A stretch of 64,000 nucleotides of DNA from Streptomyces sp. NBC_00249 (GCF_026342355.1 NZ_JAPEMV010000007.1:124001-188000), one strand, 5' to 3'. Shown: positions 1 through 8,333, numbered from the stretch's first letter. Made by a program: numbers and translations. Notes: generated from the sequence alone by a model not told the origin.

Positions 1-789
1 CGCCGTGTCCGGGGTCGGCATGTTCGGGCTCGGGGGCACCCACGGCAGGCCCGTCGCCCCGAAGAACGACTCCCGCCGCCACCCGCCCGTACGGACCACC
101 CGCAGCCGCGCCGGCCGGTCGGCCAGGAACTCCCCGTTGAACAGCAGGGCCAGCTCCGCCGCCGTCATCCCGTGCGCGAGCGCGATCGGCTCCCGGCCCA
201 CGAAGCTCGCGTACGGCCGCTGGAGCACCGGCCCGGCCGCCCGGCGTCCGCCCACCGGGTTGGGTCGGTCCAGCACCACCACCGCCTTGCCGGCGAGCGC
301 GGCCGCGCGCATGCAGTCGTAGAGGGTCCAGACGTAGGTGTAGAAGCGGGCCCCGACGTCCTGGATGTCGAAGACCAGCGTGTCGATCCCGGCGGCGGTG
401 AAGAGGTCCGCGAGCTTCTGCCCGCTCAGGCCGTACGTGTCGTGCACGGGCAGCCCCGTCGCCGGATCCCGGCCGGCCCCCTCCGAACCGCCCGCCTGCG
501 CCGTGCCCCGGAAACCGTGCTCCGGCCCGAACACCGCGACCAGGTCGACCCGTTCGTCGGTGTGCAGTACGTCGACCAGGTGGCGGGCGTCGGCGGTGAT
601 CCCGGTGGGGTTGGTCACCACCCCGACCCGCTGCCCGGCGAGCTCCGCGTACCCGCCGGCGGCGAGCCGCTCGAACCCGGTCCGCACCCGCTCGCCGGCC
701 GCCGCCGGGGCCGCCCCGGCGCTCCCCACCGCCCCTGCGGCCCCCACGGCCCCCGCCAGTCCCAGCACCCCGCGTCGCGACAGCGTCAT
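1..789 (-). CDS. DUF1343 family protein (NamZ-like exo-beta-N-acetylmuramidase), 3' part cut by window edge
   Basis: The reading frame starts at ATG 789 and runs off the left edge, so about 263 N-terminal residues are visible and the C-terminus is missing. It opens with a twin-arginine-like signal (SRRGVLGLAG followed by an Ala/Gly-rich stretch), so export is likely. Family hallmarks of DUF1343 follow: GVVTNPTGI, FGPEHGFRG, DTLVFDIQDVGARFYTY and VVLDRPNPVGG. Family members such as B. subtilis NamZ release terminal N-acetylmuramic acid from peptidoglycan fragments. It is transcribed away from the neighbouring SDR gene. The family assignment is firm; the enzymatic role is inferred from the family. 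Confidence 0.85.
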   Translation of the reverse strand, partial: MTLSRRGVLGLAGAVGAAGAVGSAGAAPAAAGERVRTGFERLAAGGYAELAGQRVGVVTNPTGITADARHLVDVLHTDERVDLVAVFGPEHGFRGTAQAGGSEGAGRDPATGLPVHDTYGLSGQKLADLFTAAGIDTLVFDIQDVGARFYTYVWTLYDCMRAAALAGKAVVVLDRPNPVGGRRAAGPVLQRPYASFVGREPIALAHGMTAAELALLFNGEFLADRPARLRVVRTGGWRRESFFGATGLPWVPPSPNMPTPDTA

Positions 790-826
790 CCGGACAAGCT
801 AGAGGGCGTGCCCCTTCCGCCCCGAC

Positions 827-844
827 ATACCGACTGGTTAGTCT
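827..844. promoter_or_regulatory. Candidate TetR-family operator, site 1
   Basis: ATACCGACTGGTTAGTCT lies 39 bp before the SDR start at 883. Its first 12 bases, ATACCGACTGGT, are identical to the reverse complement of the near-perfect palindrome at 8305-8322, which lies before the acyl-CoA dehydrogenase/APH operon. The TetR gene at 3609 is the third gene of the operon that starts here, so autoregulation is the simplest reading. Confidence 0.55.
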
Positions 845-882
845 GCCCGGGATCCGGCAGTCTGCGACGAGAGGTGACCCCC

Positions 883-1647
883 GTGAGCGCGTACCAGGAC
901 CAGCGAGTCGTCGTCACCGGCGCGGGCGGCGGCATCGGCGCCGCCCTCGCCCACCGCTTCGCCGCCGAGGGGGCCACGGTCGTCGTCAACGACCTCGATC
1001 CCGCGAAGGCCGCCGCCGTGGCGGCGGAGATCGGCGCCCGCGCCGTCGCGGTGCCCGGCGACGCCTCCACCGTCGCCGCGCAGGCCCGCGAAGCCCTCGG
1101 CGGCACCGTCGACGTCTACTGCGCCAACGCCGGACTCGCCTCGGGCGGCGACGCCTTCGCGGACGAGTCCGTCTGGGAGGCCGCCTGGGACACCAACGTC
1201 ATGGCCCACGTCCGCGCCGCCCGCACCCTGCTGCCCCAATGGCTGGAGCGCGGCAGCGGCCGCTTCGTGTCCACCGTCTCCGCCGCCGGACTGCTGACCA
1301 TGATCGGAGCCGCGCCGTACAGTGTCACCAAGCACGGTGCCCTCGCCTTCGCGGAATGGCTCTCGCTGACCTACCGCCACCGGGGTGTGCAGGTCCACGC
1401 CATCTGCCCGCAAGGGGTGCGCACCGACATGCTGACCGCCGCGGGCTCGGCGGGCGAACTCGTCCTGACGCCGACCGCGATCGAGCCGGACGCGGTCGCG
1501 GACGCCCTGTTCGACGGCATGGAGAAGGGCCGGTTCTTGATCCTCCCGCACCCCGAGGTGGCCGACTACTACGCCGCCCGCGCGACCGACCCCGACCGCT
1601 GGCTCGGCTCCATGAACCACCTCCAGCGCAAATGGGAGGCCTCATGA
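883..1647 (+). CDS. Short-chain dehydrogenase/reductase (SDR)
   Basis: A 254-residue classical SDR. It has the N-terminal Rossmann motif TGAGGGIG, the NAG motif, and the catalytic YSVTK with Tyr146 and Lys150 (numbered from GTG 883). GTG 883 is chosen because GAGAGGTGA lies about 6 nt upstream; an in-frame GTG at 874 would sit inside that ribosome-binding site. The stop codon overlaps the start of the following acyl-CoA ligase gene (ATGA, 1644-1647), so the two are translationally coupled. With the ligase and a TetR regulator it looks like a lipid or alcohol catabolic operon. The substrate cannot be read from sequence. Confidence 0.88.
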   Translation: MSAYQDQRVVVTGAGGGIGAALAHRFAAEGATVVVNDLDPAKAAAVAAEIGARAVAVPGDASTVAAQAREALGGTVDVYCANAGLASGGDAFADESVWEAAWDTNVMAHVRAARTLLPQWLERGSGRFVSTVSAAGLLTMIGAAPYSVTKHGALAFAEWLSLTYRHRGVQVHAICPQGVRTDMLTAAGSAGELVLTPTAIEPDAVADALFDGMEKGRFLILPHPEVADYYAARATDPDRWLGSMNHLQRKWEAS

Positions 1648-3590
1648 CCCAGGCGCCGACCCCTGCGTCCCCGGCCCCGGCCTCGGTCCTGGCCGCCGAG
1701 CCGCCGCTCCAGCGGGCCGTGCCGGCGGCTTCGCCCTCGGGCTCCGAGCCGGGGGTCGCGCACGCGGTCCCCGGCTCCCCCTACGCCGCCCGGCCGTGGT
1801 TGCGGCAGCTGAGCGCCGCCCAGCTCGCCCCGGTCACGCCACCGCCCAGCGTGTTGCACGCCTTCAAGGACGCCGTGGCCCGCGCCCCCCGCCGCACCGC
1901 GCTCGCGTACTTCGACGGCCGGATCGACTACTCCGAGGCCGACGCCCTGTCCGACTCCCTCGCCGGGTACCTCGCCGCGCGGGGCGTCCGCCGCGGGGAC
2001 CGGGTCGCGGTGATGCTCCAGAACACCCCGCAGTTCGTGCTCGCCGCGCTGGCCGCCTGGAAGACCGGAGCGGTGGTCGTACCGCTCAACCCCATGTACA
2101 AGGCCGCCGAGGCCGCGCACATCCTGCGCGACTCGGGCGCCGCCGCGCTGGTCTGCGAGGAGCGGGCCTGGACGGCGTACCTGGGCGGGTGCGCCCGGGA
2201 CGCGGGCATCCGGGTCACCCTGACCACCCGCGACCAGGACCTCCAGACCCGCGACGACCCCCGCGTCTTCCCGGAGCCCGCCGCCCCGGCCCCAACCGCC
2301 GCCCCGGCCCCCGCCCCCGCCGCCCCCCGGCCCGCCGCGAGCCCGGCCCCCGGGTCCCGCGCCGCCGCGAGCCCGGCCCCCGCCCCCCGGCCCGTGGTCG
2401 CCCCCGGCGGAGGAGGGGCCGAGGCCGTCGACCTCGTAGCCGTGGCCCGCCAGGGCCACCCCGCTCCGGGCGATCCGCGGCTCACCGCCGCCGACACCGC
2501 CCTCATCAGCTACACCTCCGGCACCTCCGGCCCTCCCAAGGGCGCCATGAACCCGCACGGCGCGCTCACCTACAACGCCGTCCGCCAGGTCACCGGCCAC
2601 CCCCTCCCCGAAGGCGCCGGCTACTTCGCCCTCGCCCCGCTCTTCCACATCACCGGCCTGGTCTGCGAGCTCACCGCCTGCCTCGTCAACGCCGGCACCC
2701 TCGTCCTCGCCCACCGCTTCCACCCCGGCGCCGTCCTCGACGCCTTCCTCGAACACCGCCCCGCCTACGCCATCGGGCCGGCCACCGCATTCACCGCCCT
2801 CGCCGCCCACCCCGCCGCCACCCCGGAGCACTTCGCCTCCTTCCAGGTCCTCTCCTCCGGCGGCGCCCCGCTCCCGCCCGCCCTCGTCGAACGCCTCCGC
2901 GCCTCCTTCGGCTTCTACCTCCGCAACGGCTACGGCCTCACCGAGTGCACCGCCCCCTGCGCCTCGGTCCCCTTCCACCTCGAAGCCCCCGTCGACCCCG
3001 CCTCCGGCACCCTCTCCGTCGGTGTCCCCGGCGCGCAGACCCTCGTACGCATCCTCGACGAGCACGGCGCGGAGCTCCCCCTCGGCGAGACCGGCGAGAT
3101 AGCCGTCCGCGGCCCCCAGGTCGTCCCCGGCTACTGGCGGCGGCCCGAGGAGAGCGCCGAGGCCTTCCCCGACGGCGAACTGCGCACCGGGGACGTCGGG
3201 TTCATGGACGCCGAAGGCTGGCTCTACGTGGTCGACCGGAAGAAGGACATGATCATCGCCTCCGGCTTCAAGGTCTGGCCGCGCGAGGTGGAGGACGTCC
3301 TCTACACCCACCCCGCCGTCCGCGAGGCGGCCGTCGTCGGCGTCCCGGACCCCTACCGGGGCGAGAGCGTCAAGGCCTACGTCAGCCTGCGTCCCGGCGC
3401 CCGCGCCGAACCCGCCGAACTCTCCGCGTACTGCGCCGGACGCCTCGCCGCCTACAAGTACCCGCGCGAGGTCGAGATCCTGCCTGTTCTTCCCCAGACC
3501 ACGAGTGGCAAGATCCTGCGACGGGAACTGCGCGACCGCGCGGCTGAAAACTGTCGGACGGTCGTACAGCCCATGACAGGCGAGGGATAG
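1644..3590 (+). CDS. AMP-dependent synthetase/ligase (fatty-acyl-CoA ligase type)
   Basis: A 648-residue ANL-superfamily enzyme that would activate a carboxylic acid as acyl-AMP and transfer it to CoA. Motifs in order: the P-loop-like YTSGTSGPPKG at about residue 290, GYGLTEC, the hinge-region RTGDVGFMD and DRKKDMI, and the C-terminal TTSGKILRREL, whose Lys623 is the expected catalytic lysine. The start overlaps the upstream SDR stop (ATGA). Odd point: residues about 208-255 form a Pro/Ala-rich low-complexity insert in the N-terminal lobe, just before the A3 motif, with near-repeated ASPAPG/ASPAPA blocks. This makes the protein longer than the usual 500-560 residues. Confidence 0.92.
   Translation: MTQAPTPASPAPASVLAAEPPLQRAVPAASPSGSEPGVAHAVPGSPYAARPWLRQLSAAQLAPVTPPPSVLHAFKDAVARAPRRTALAYFDGRIDYSEADALSDSLAGYLAARGVRRGDRVAVMLQNTPQFVLAALAAWKTGAVVVPLNPMYKAAEAAHILRDSGAAALVCEERAWTAYLGGCARDAGIRVTLTTRDQDLQTRDDPRVFPEPAAPAPTAAPAPAPAAPRPAASPAPGSRAAASPAPAPRPVVAPGGGGAEAVDLVAVARQGHPAPGDPRLTAADTALISYTSGTSGPPKGAMNPHGALTYNAVRQVTGHPLPEGAGYFALAPLFHITGLVCELTACLVNAGTLVLAHRFHPGAVLDAFLEHRPAYAIGPATAFTALAAHPAATPEHFASFQVLSSGGAPLPPALVERLRASFGFYLRNGYGLTECTAPCASVPFHLEAPVDPASGTLSVGVPGAQTLVRILDEHGAELPLGETGEIAVRGPQVVPGYWRRPEESAEAFPDGELRTGDVGFMDAEGWLYVVDRKKDMIIASGFKVWPREVEDVLYTHPAVREAAVVGVPDPYRGESVKAYVSLRPGARAEPAELSAYCAGRLAAYKYPREVEILPVLPQTTSGKILRRELRDRAAENCRTVVQPMTGEG
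2268..2410 (+). repeat. Pro/Ala-coding low-complexity segment
   Basis: A run of CCG/GCC/CCC codons inside the acyl-CoA ligase gene. It includes a near-duplicate of about 27 bases coding for RxxASPAPxxR. It encodes a flexible linker-like insert rather than a domain. Confidence 0.75.
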
Positions 3591-3608
3591 GAAAGGAAGG
3601 CGAGCGCC

Positions 3609-4220
3609 ATGGCCGCCAGGACCACCACGGAGCCCGACGACGGCAACCGGGAGACCCCGGTTCCGCAGCGGCTGCTGGCCGTCGCCACCAGGCTGTTCGC
3701 CGAACGGGGCTACGACCGCACCTCCGTCCAGGAGATCGTCGAGGCGGCCGGCGTCACCAAGGGCGCGCTGTACCACTACTTCGGCTCCAAGGACGACCTG
3801 CTCCACGAGGTGTACGCGCGGATGCTGCGCCTCCAGCAGCAGCGGCTCGACGCGGTGGCCGGATCCGACGCACCCGTCGAGGAACGGCTGCGGGCCGCGG
3901 CCGCCGACGTGGTCGTCACCACCATCGAGAACCTCGACGACGCGATGATCTTCTTCCGGTCGATGCACCAGCTCAGCCCCGAGAAGTACAAGCAGGTACG
4001 GGCGGAGCGCCGGCGCTACCACGAGCGCTTCCGCGCCCTCGTCGAGGAGGGTCAGCGCACCGGGGTGTTCGCCACGGCCACCCCCGCCGACCTGGTGGTG
4101 GACTACTACTTCGGCTCCGTGCACCACCTGTCCACCTGGTACCGCACCGACGGCCCGCTCACCCCGCACCAGGTCGCCGACCACCTCGCCGACCTCCTGC
4201 TGCGCTCGCTGCGCCCCTGA
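3609..4220 (+). CDS. TetR/AcrR family transcriptional regulator
   Basis: A 203-residue TetR protein. The N-terminal helix-turn-helix spans about residues 20-65 (LFAERGYDRTSVQEIVEAAG, then VTKGALYHYFGSKDDLL); the C-terminal helical ligand domain includes FFRSMHQLSPEKYKQVR and YYFGSVHHLSTWYR. Start ATG 3609 is preceded by GGAAGGCGAG. It lies 18 bp after the acyl-CoA ligase and probably belongs to the same transcript. Palindromes at 827-844 and 8305-8322 are candidate operators, so it probably represses both this operon and the acyl-CoA dehydrogenase operon, with an acyl-CoA as likely inducer (inference). Confidence 0.93.
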   Translation: MAARTTTEPDDGNRETPVPQRLLAVATRLFAERGYDRTSVQEIVEAAGVTKGALYHYFGSKDDLLHEVYARMLRLQQQRLDAVAGSDAPVEERLRAAAADVVVTTIENLDDAMIFFRSMHQLSPEKYKQVRAERRRYHERFRALVEEGQRTGVFATATPADLVVDYYFGSVHHLSTWYRTDGPLTPHQVADHLADLLLRSLRP

Positions 4221-4271
4221 GCGCGGAGCCCTGAGCGCGGGGCCCTGAGCCTTGAGCCCTGAGCCCCGGGC
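4219..4271. repeat. Short GAGCxCxGxGCCCT direct repeats between convergent genes
   Basis: The 61-bp gap between the TetR gene and the OYE gene consists mostly of two near-identical 14-base units (GAGCGCGGAGCCCT and GAGCGCGGGGCCCT) followed by 7-base GAGCCYT units. No stable hairpin with a U-tract is apparent. Confidence 0.6.
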
Positions 4272-4281
4272 CACGCCGGCG

Positions 4282-5391
4282 TCAGCGGGCCGCCAGCGCG
4301 GGGTAGTCGTTGTAGCCCTCCGCCCCGTGCACGTGCATCAGGAACTCGGGGCGGATCTCGTTGAGCGGGGCGCCCGTGCGCAGCCGCTCGACGAAGTCGG
4401 GGTTGGCGAGGAAGCCCCGGCCCAGCGCGACGAGGTCGGCGCCCTCGGCCAGCAGCCGTTCGCCGGCCCGCTCGCCCCCGTCGGCGGCGACCTCCTCGCG
4501 GGACAGCACGGGGTTGCCGATCAGCGTGCCGGGCCAGGACTCACGGATCGCCCGGAAGAGGGGCCCCGCCGGGTCCGAGTGGATCTGGTGCAGGTAGACC
4601 GGCTCCAGGCCGGCCAGGGCCGCCAGCAGGGGCGGGTAGATCTCCGCGGTGTCGCCCTCGTGGATGCTGTTGACCTCCACCCCCGGGGAGATCCGTACGC
4701 CGACCCGCTCGCGGCCGATCGCCTCGGTGACGGCGCGGACCACCTCCACGGTGAACCGGATCCGCTTCTCCACGGACCCGCCCCAGGCGTCCGTCCGCAG
4801 GTTGGTGCTCCGCGACAGGAACTGGTGGGGCAGGAAGCCGTTGGCGGCGTGCACCTCCACCCCCTCGAACCCAGCCTCGACGGCGTTCCGGGCGGCCGCC
4901 GCGTAGTCGGCGACGGTGGAGCGGATGTCCTCCTCCGTCATCGCGCGGGGCGTGACCCCGTCCCGGAGTCCGCCGGGAGTCCGGAGCGCCTCCGGGAACC
5001 GCACCGTGGACGGGGAGACCGGGACGAGGCCGCTGGTGTCGGGGTGGCTCACCCGCCCGGCGTGCTGGAGCTGGAGGAACATCCGCCCGCCGGCGGCCCG
5101 TACCGCGTCCGTGACCCGGCGCCATCCGGCGACCTGGGCGGGGGTGTGGATGCCGGGGACGCGCGGGTAGGTCTGGCCGGCGGCGTTCGGGGTGGTGCCC
5201 TCGGCGATGATCAGCCCGGCCGAGGCGCGCTGCGCGTAGTGGGTGGCCATGAGCTCGCCCGGAACCCCGTCGGCCCCCGCGCGGTTGCGCGACAACGGGG
5301 CCATCACCAGGCGGTTGGGGAGCTCCAGGCCGCCGAGGCGGGCGGGGGAGAGGAGGGGGGAAGTGGCCGGAACCTGCGGTGAGTTCGTCAT
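4282..5391 (-). CDS. Old yellow enzyme family alkene reductase / NADH:flavin oxidoreductase
   Basis: A 369-residue FMN-dependent OYE-family protein. Visible features: N-terminal LGGLELPNRLVMAPLSRNRA, the QLQHAGRVSH segment, GVEVHAANGFLPHQFLS (active-site region), SVEKRIRFTVEVV, and the C-terminal phosphate-binding ALGRGFLANPDFVERLR. Such enzymes reduce activated C=C bonds of enals, enones or nitro compounds with NAD(P)H. ATG 5391 is chosen although no good ribosome-binding site precedes it; a GTG at 5412 in the same frame is the alternative. It is divergent from a MerR regulator with a shared dyad between them, pointing to induction by an electrophile. Confidence 0.9.
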   Translation of the reverse strand: MTNSPQVPATSPLLSPARLGGLELPNRLVMAPLSRNRAGADGVPGELMATHYAQRASAGLIIAEGTTPNAAGQTYPRVPGIHTPAQVAGWRRVTDAVRAAGGRMFLQLQHAGRVSHPDTSGLVPVSPSTVRFPEALRTPGGLRDGVTPRAMTEEDIRSTVADYAAAARNAVEAGFEGVEVHAANGFLPHQFLSRSTNLRTDAWGGSVEKRIRFTVEVVRAVTEAIGRERVGVRISPGVEVNSIHEGDTAEIYPPLLAALAGLEPVYLHQIHSDPAGPLFRAIRESWPGTLIGNPVLSREEVAADGGERAGERLLAEGADLVALGRGFLANPDFVERLRTGAPLNEIRPEFLMHVHGAEGYNDYPALAAR

Positions 5392-5400
5392 GCCGGTACC

Positions 5401-5430
5401 GTAAAACCTCACACTGATGTCAGATTCAAG
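5401..5430 (-). promoter_or_regulatory. MerR-type divergent promoter/operator
   Basis: On the minus strand a -35-like TTGAAT (5429-5424) and a -10-like TACGGT (5403-5398) are separated by 20 bp, the stretched spacing typical of MerR-activated promoters. The spacer contains an imperfect dyad (CTCACA-CTGA-TGTCAG on the plus strand, 5408-5423). The -10 ends only 6 bp before ATG 5391, so the OYE transcript may be leaderless. Confidence 0.55.
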
Positions 5431-5444
5431 ACCTGGGGTGGGGC

Positions 5445-5825
5445 ATGAGGATCGGTGAACTGGCGGCGCGCACCGGTGTCGGCGAGCGTTCGCTGCGCTA
5501 CTACGAGGAGCAGGGCCTGCTGGCCTCCGACCGGACGCCCGGCGGGCACCGGGACTTCCCCGAACGGGCCGTCGACCGGGTCATCCGGATCCAGGAGCTC
5601 TACGCGGCCGGCCTGCACAGCGCGAAGATCGCCAAGATCCTGCCCTGCATGCGCGACGAGGACGGCGGCCCGGCGGTACGGGCCACACCGGCGCTGGTGG
5701 CCGAACTGACCACGGAGCGGGACCGGATCGACCGGATGATCGGCGACCTGCTGCGCTCGCGCGAGGTGCTGGACGAGGTCATCGCGACGGCGGCGGGCCG
5801 CGCGAACACCGGACCCGCCGCCTGA
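5445..5825 (+). CDS. MerR family transcriptional regulator
   Basis: A 126-residue MerR protein. The N-terminal winged HTH reads MRIGELAARTGVGERSLRYY, then EEQGLL and a RDFPERAVDRVIRI helix; a dimerization coiled coil covers about residues 85-115 (LTTERDRIDRMIGDLLRSRE). One Cys (PCMRDE, in KILPCMRD) lies at the junction to the dimerization helix. GTGGGGC just before ATG 5445 is the ribosome-binding site. It is divergent from the OYE gene, its likely target, over the dyad at 5408-5423. Confidence 0.93.
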   Translation: MRIGELAARTGVGERSLRYYEEQGLLASDRTPGGHRDFPERAVDRVIRIQELYAAGLHSAKIAKILPCMRDEDGGPAVRATPALVAELTTERDRIDRMIGDLLRSREVLDEVIATAAGRANTGPAA

Positions 5826-5960
5826 GGACCCGCGGACCGCCATGTGCGCGGTGAAGACGAACCGGGCGACCGGGAACCACCCGGTCGCGACGTGCGCCTG
5901 GCCGCCCGGGACCGAAGCCCCCAAGCCCGGCGCCGGCCCCGCCCCGTTCCGTCCCGCGGC

Positions 5961-7193
5961 CTACCGGTACCTCTTCAGCTCCCGCTGCGCCAGCGAGCGC
6001 TGGTGCACCTCGTCCGGCCCGTCCGCCAGCCGCAGCGTCCGCGCCGCCGCCCACAGCTCGGCCAGCGGGAAGTCCTGGCTGACCCCGCCCGCCCCGTGCA
6101 GCTGCACCGCGTCGTCCAGGATGCGCACCACCGCGCGCGGCGTCGCGATCTTGATGGCCTGGATCTCGGTGTGCGCCCCCCGGTTCCCGACCGTGTCCAT
6201 CAGCCAGGCCGTCTTCAGCACCAGCAGCCGCAGCTGCTCCACCGTCACCCGCGCGTCCGCGATCCAGTTCTGCACGACCCCCTGCGCGGCCAGCGGCTTG
6301 CCGAAGGCCGTACGCTCCACCGCGCGCCGGCACATCAGCTCGATCGCCCGCTCCGCCATCCCGATCAGCCGCATGCAGTGGTGGATCCGCCCCGGGCCGA
6401 GCCGGGCCTGGGCGATGGCGAAGCCCGCGCCCTCCTCGCCGATCAGGTTCCCCGCCGGGACCCGGGCCCCGTCGAAGACCACCTCGGCGTGCCCGCCGTG
6501 GTCGTGGTCCTCGTACCCGTACACGGTCATCGCCCGGCGCACCTCGACGCCCGGGGTGTCGCGCGGGACCAGGACCATCGACTGCTGGCGGCGCGGGTCG
6601 GCGCCCTCCGGGTCGGTCTTGCCCATCACGATGAAGACCTTGCAGTCCGGGTTCATGGCCCCGGAGATGAACCACTTGCGGCCCGTGACCACGTACTCGT
6701 CACCGACGCGCTCGATGCGGGTCTCGATGTTCGTCGCGTCCGAGGAGGCCACCTCGGGCTCGGTCATCGCGAAGGCCGACCGGATCTCCCCGGCGAGCAG
6801 CGGCAGCAGCCACTGCTTCTTCTGCGCCTCGTCGCCGAACTGCGCGAGCAGCTCCATGTTCCCGGTGTCCGGGGCCGCGCAGTTGGTGGCCGTCGGCGCC
6901 AGGTGCGGGCTGCGGCCGGTGATCTCGGCGAGCGGGGCGTACTGGAGGTTGGTCAGCCCGGCGCCGTGCTCGGCGTCCGGCAGGCTGTGCTGGTCCACGA
7001 AGAAGAGGTTCCACAGCCCCTGGCGGCGCGCCTCGGCCTTCAGTTCACCGAACACGGCCGGGGTGTCCCAGGGCGAGGCGAGCCGTGCGCGCTGCTCGGC
7101 GGCGAGGGCCTCCGCCGGGTAGACGTACTCCTCCATGAACGCGAGCAGCCGCTCGCGGAGTTCCTCGGTCCGGGCATCGAATGCGAAATCCAT
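5961..7193 (-). CDS. Acyl-CoA dehydrogenase
   Basis: A 410-residue FAD-dependent acyl-CoA dehydrogenase. Family marks: FAMTEPEVASSDATN, GRKWFISGAMNPDCK, LGPGRIHHCMRLIG, and the C-terminal LHGAGGVSQDFPLAELW followed by RLADGPDEVH. The last of these carries the Glu used as catalytic base in the ACAD10/11-like and long-chain types. It oxidises an acyl-CoA to the 2-enoyl-CoA. The APH-fold gene lies 13 bp downstream in the same direction, a pairing that recapitulates the ACAD10/ACAD11 two-domain architecture. The operon appears to start with the APH gene, behind TetR operator site 2. Confidence 0.93.
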   Translation of the reverse strand: MDFAFDARTEELRERLLAFMEEYVYPAEALAAEQRARLASPWDTPAVFGELKAEARRQGLWNLFFVDQHSLPDAEHGAGLTNLQYAPLAEITGRSPHLAPTATNCAAPDTGNMELLAQFGDEAQKKQWLLPLLAGEIRSAFAMTEPEVASSDATNIETRIERVGDEYVVTGRKWFISGAMNPDCKVFIVMGKTDPEGADPRRQQSMVLVPRDTPGVEVRRAMTVYGYEDHDHGGHAEVVFDGARVPAGNLIGEEGAGFAIAQARLGPGRIHHCMRLIGMAERAIELMCRRAVERTAFGKPLAAQGVVQNWIADARVTVEQLRLLVLKTAWLMDTVGNRGAHTEIQAIKIATPRAVVRILDDAVQLHGAGGVSQDFPLAELWAAARTLRLADGPDEVHQRSLAQRELKRYR

Positions 7194-7206
7194 GCTGATC
7201 GGCTCC

Positions 7207-8247
7207 TCAGCCTTCCTGGCGGTCCTGGAGTGTGGTCAGGCCGTGCTCGATGAAGACCGGCACCAGTTCGCCGATCCGGTCGAAGCCCGCGCCGACGGTC
7301 TGCCCGAGCGTGTAGCGGTAGTGGATCCCCTCGAGGATCACGGCGAGCTTGAACCAGGCGAAGGCCGTGTACCAGGCGATCGCGCCGGTGTCCCGCCCCG
7401 AGCGGACGGCGTACCGCTCGATCAGTTCCGCGGGCCGCGGATGCCCCGGCGCCCGGCTGGTCGTGCTGACGGGGGAGTCCGCGAGGCCCAGGTCGGAGCT
7501 GTACATCACCAGCAGCCCCAGGTCGGTCAGCGGATCGCCGAGGGTGGACATCTCCCAGTCCAGCACCGCCCGGATCGTGTCGTCCGGCCCGCCGATCAGC
7601 ACGTTGTCCAGCCGGAAGTCCCCGTGCACCACCGTCGGGGCGGGGGAGGCGGGCAGGGCCCGGCCGAGCGCGGCGTGCAGCTCGTCGACCCCGGCGAGCT
7701 CCCGCCCCCGGGAAGCCGCGAGCTGCTTGCCCCAGCGGCGCAGCTGCCGGTCGAGGAAGCCCTCGGGCCGGCCGAAGTCGCCCAGGCCCACCGCTGCGGG
7801 GTCCACCGCGTGCAGGTCGACCAGGGTGTCCACCAGGGCGAGCACCGCCCGCCGGGTCCGCTCGGGGCCGATCCCGGCGAGCTGGTCCGCCGTCCGGTAC
7901 GGGACCCCGTCCACGTACTCCATGACGTAGAACGGCGCGCCCAGCACCTCCTCGTCCTCGCACAGCAGGACCGGCCCGGGCACCGGCACGGCCGTGCCGT
8001 GCAGGGCGGAGATCACCCGGTGCTCGCGCCGCATGTCGTGCGCGGTGGCCAGGACGTGCCCCAGCGGCGGGCGGCGCACCACCCAGCGCGAGACTCCGTC
8101 GGTGACCGCGTACGTGAGGTTCGACCGGCCCCCCTCGATCAGCCGGCCGCTCAGCGGCCCGGCCACGAGTCCGGGACGCGCGGTGTCGAGCCGGCCGCGC
8201 AGCCGCTCCAGGTCGAGGCCTCGCGGATCCTCCGGGGCTGGGGTCAT
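7207..8247 (-). CDS. Phosphotransferase family protein (APH fold, ACAD10/11-kinase-like)
   Basis: A 346-residue protein with the aminoglycoside-phosphotransferase fold. It contains LIEGGRSNLTYAV (glycine-rich loop), the WVVRRPP lysine-replacement segment, the catalytic VVHGDFRLDNVLIGG with Asp and Asn, and AVLDWEMSTLGDPLTDLG for Mg2+ binding. ATG 8247 is chosen because GGAGG sits 8 nt before it, whereas the in-frame GTG at 8256 lies inside that site. In human ACAD10/11 this fold phosphorylates 4-hydroxyacyl-CoAs before dehydrogenation. The adjacent acyl-CoA dehydrogenase makes a role in hydroxy-fatty-acid breakdown plausible here (inference). Confidence 0.88.
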   Translation of the reverse strand: MTPAPEDPRGLDLERLRGRLDTARPGLVAGPLSGRLIEGGRSNLTYAVTDGVSRWVVRRPPLGHVLATAHDMRREHRVISALHGTAVPVPGPVLLCEDEEVLGAPFYVMEYVDGVPYRTADQLAGIGPERTRRAVLALVDTLVDLHAVDPAAVGLGDFGRPEGFLDRQLRRWGKQLAASRGRELAGVDELHAALGRALPASPAPTVVHGDFRLDNVLIGGPDDTIRAVLDWEMSTLGDPLTDLGLLVMYSSDLGLADSPVSTTSRAPGHPRPAELIERYAVRSGRDTGAIAWYTAFAWFKLAVILEGIHYRYTLGQTVGAGFDRIGELVPVFIEHGLTTLQDRQEG

Positions 8248-8304
8248 GGTGGGCACCTCCGTGCGCAGTTCTCGGTGACGACGTGACGATGGTCCGCAGC
8301 CATC

Positions 8305-8322
8305 ATGCCGACCAGTCGGTAT
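8305..8322. promoter_or_regulatory. Candidate TetR-family operator, site 2
   Basis: ATGCCGACCAGTCGGTAT is an 18-bp near-perfect palindrome 58 bp upstream of the APH/acyl-CoA dehydrogenase operon start. Read on the minus strand it begins ATACCGACTGGT, as does site 1 at 827. The same TetR protein (gene at 3609) is the obvious candidate binder. Confidence 0.65.
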
Positions 8323-8333
8323 GCCGTCCAGGG

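Noticed and set aside
1569..4274. A minus-strand frame of about 900 codons across the ligase and TetR genes
   Set aside because: Gly/Glu/Val-rich shadow frame; the plus-strand genes have clear domains.
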